Assembly: GCA_003563375.1 (NCBI GenBank)
Contig: PWSB01000164.1
Coordinates: forward strand, 1 to 14,773
Reading direction: 5' to 3'
Length of the DNA stretch: 14,773 nt
Source: Actinomycetota bacterium
GTDB lineage: Bacteria > Actinomycetota > Humimicrobiia > Humimicrobiales > Humimicrobiaceae
In this document: one piece after another, positions 14,730 to 14,773 of the stretch
Layout of the letters: every line of letters starts with the position of its first letter
How positions within the stretch are numbered: position 1 is the first letter of the stretch
Position numbers and translations under genes: made by a program
The notes under the pieces: generated by a model
Told to the model about the DNA's origin: nothing
Database searches by the model: none
The model's input: the letters and a program-made list of their open reading frames with translations, nothing else

Positions 14730-14773
14730 ATGTATTATGCCAAAGTTATCGGGAATGTCGTGGCTACCATGAA
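14730..14773 (+). CDS. Probable EutN/CcmL-family microcompartment vertex protein (3' partial)
   Basis: An ATG at 14730 preceded by AAAGGA (14716-14721, 8-base spacing) opens a frame that runs out of the window after 14 codons, reading MYYAKVIGNVVATM. This closely resembles the N terminus of EutN/CcmL/PduN proteins (pattern MxxAxVxGxVVxTxK), the pentamers that cap the vertices of bacterial microcompartments. The family normally has about 80-100 residues, so most of the gene lies beyond the edge. It begins 23 bases after the folD stop with no terminator between, so it looks like part of the fhs-folD transcript. With only 14 residues the assignment is a motif-level call; a different small beta-barrel protein cannot be excluded. 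Confidence 0.6.
   Translation, partial: MYYAKVIGNVVATM

Overview
The window holds one strand of tightly packed genes (all +) for the Wood-Ljungdahl (reductive acetyl-CoA) pathway. It comes from an anaerobic, probably Gram-positive, Clostridia-like bacterium. Grounds for that: the complete bacterial-type CODH/ACS set, strong Shine-Dalgarno sites, frequent TTG/GTG starts, AGG/ATA-rich codon use and low-GC spacers. Species cannot be named from the sequence alone. No tRNA, rRNA, CRISPR or insertion sequence is visible.

Layout. (1) 1-1852: end of an operon for an electron-bifurcation-type diaphorase. It contains the C-terminal two thirds of a NuoF/HydB-like flavoprotein (cut by the window edge) and a short 200-residue NuoG/HydA-N-like iron-sulfur protein with no hydrogenase domain, closed by a strong hairpin. 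(2) 1853-5390: a good sigma-A type promoter overlapping a palindrome drives a Fur-family regulator that has lost almost all its histidines. It is followed by the ferredoxin-ATPase that reactivates the corrinoid protein (acsV/RACo) and the nickel-insertion ATPase cooC. A hairpin built into the 3' end of cooC separates this block from the next. (3) 5391-11971: acsD, acsA (CO dehydrogenase), acsB (acetyl-CoA synthase) and acsC, i.e. the whole CODH/ACS plus corrinoid iron-sulfur protein. (4) 11972-14706: fhs and folD, the folate steps from formate to methylene-THF, with their own promoter. (5) 14730-end: the first 14 codons of a gene whose start reads like the EutN/CcmL pentameric vertex protein of bacterial microcompartments.

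How they work together: Fhs and FolD make the methyl branch up to methylene-THF. AcsCD carries the methyl group, AcsV and CooC keep the corrinoid and nickel enzymes active, and AcsA/AcsB join CO, methyl and CoA. The diaphorase probably links NAD(P)H and ferredoxin pools. The methyltransferase (acsE) and methylene-THF reductase (metF/metV) are not in the window.

Most notable: a probable microcompartment gene directly behind folD; an exact 16-base element (TGTAACAAGTAAGTAA) in the promoter region of both the acs operon and fhs; the histidine-poor Fur homologue heading the maturation operon; and coenzyme-site changes in FolD and in the NuoF-like protein.
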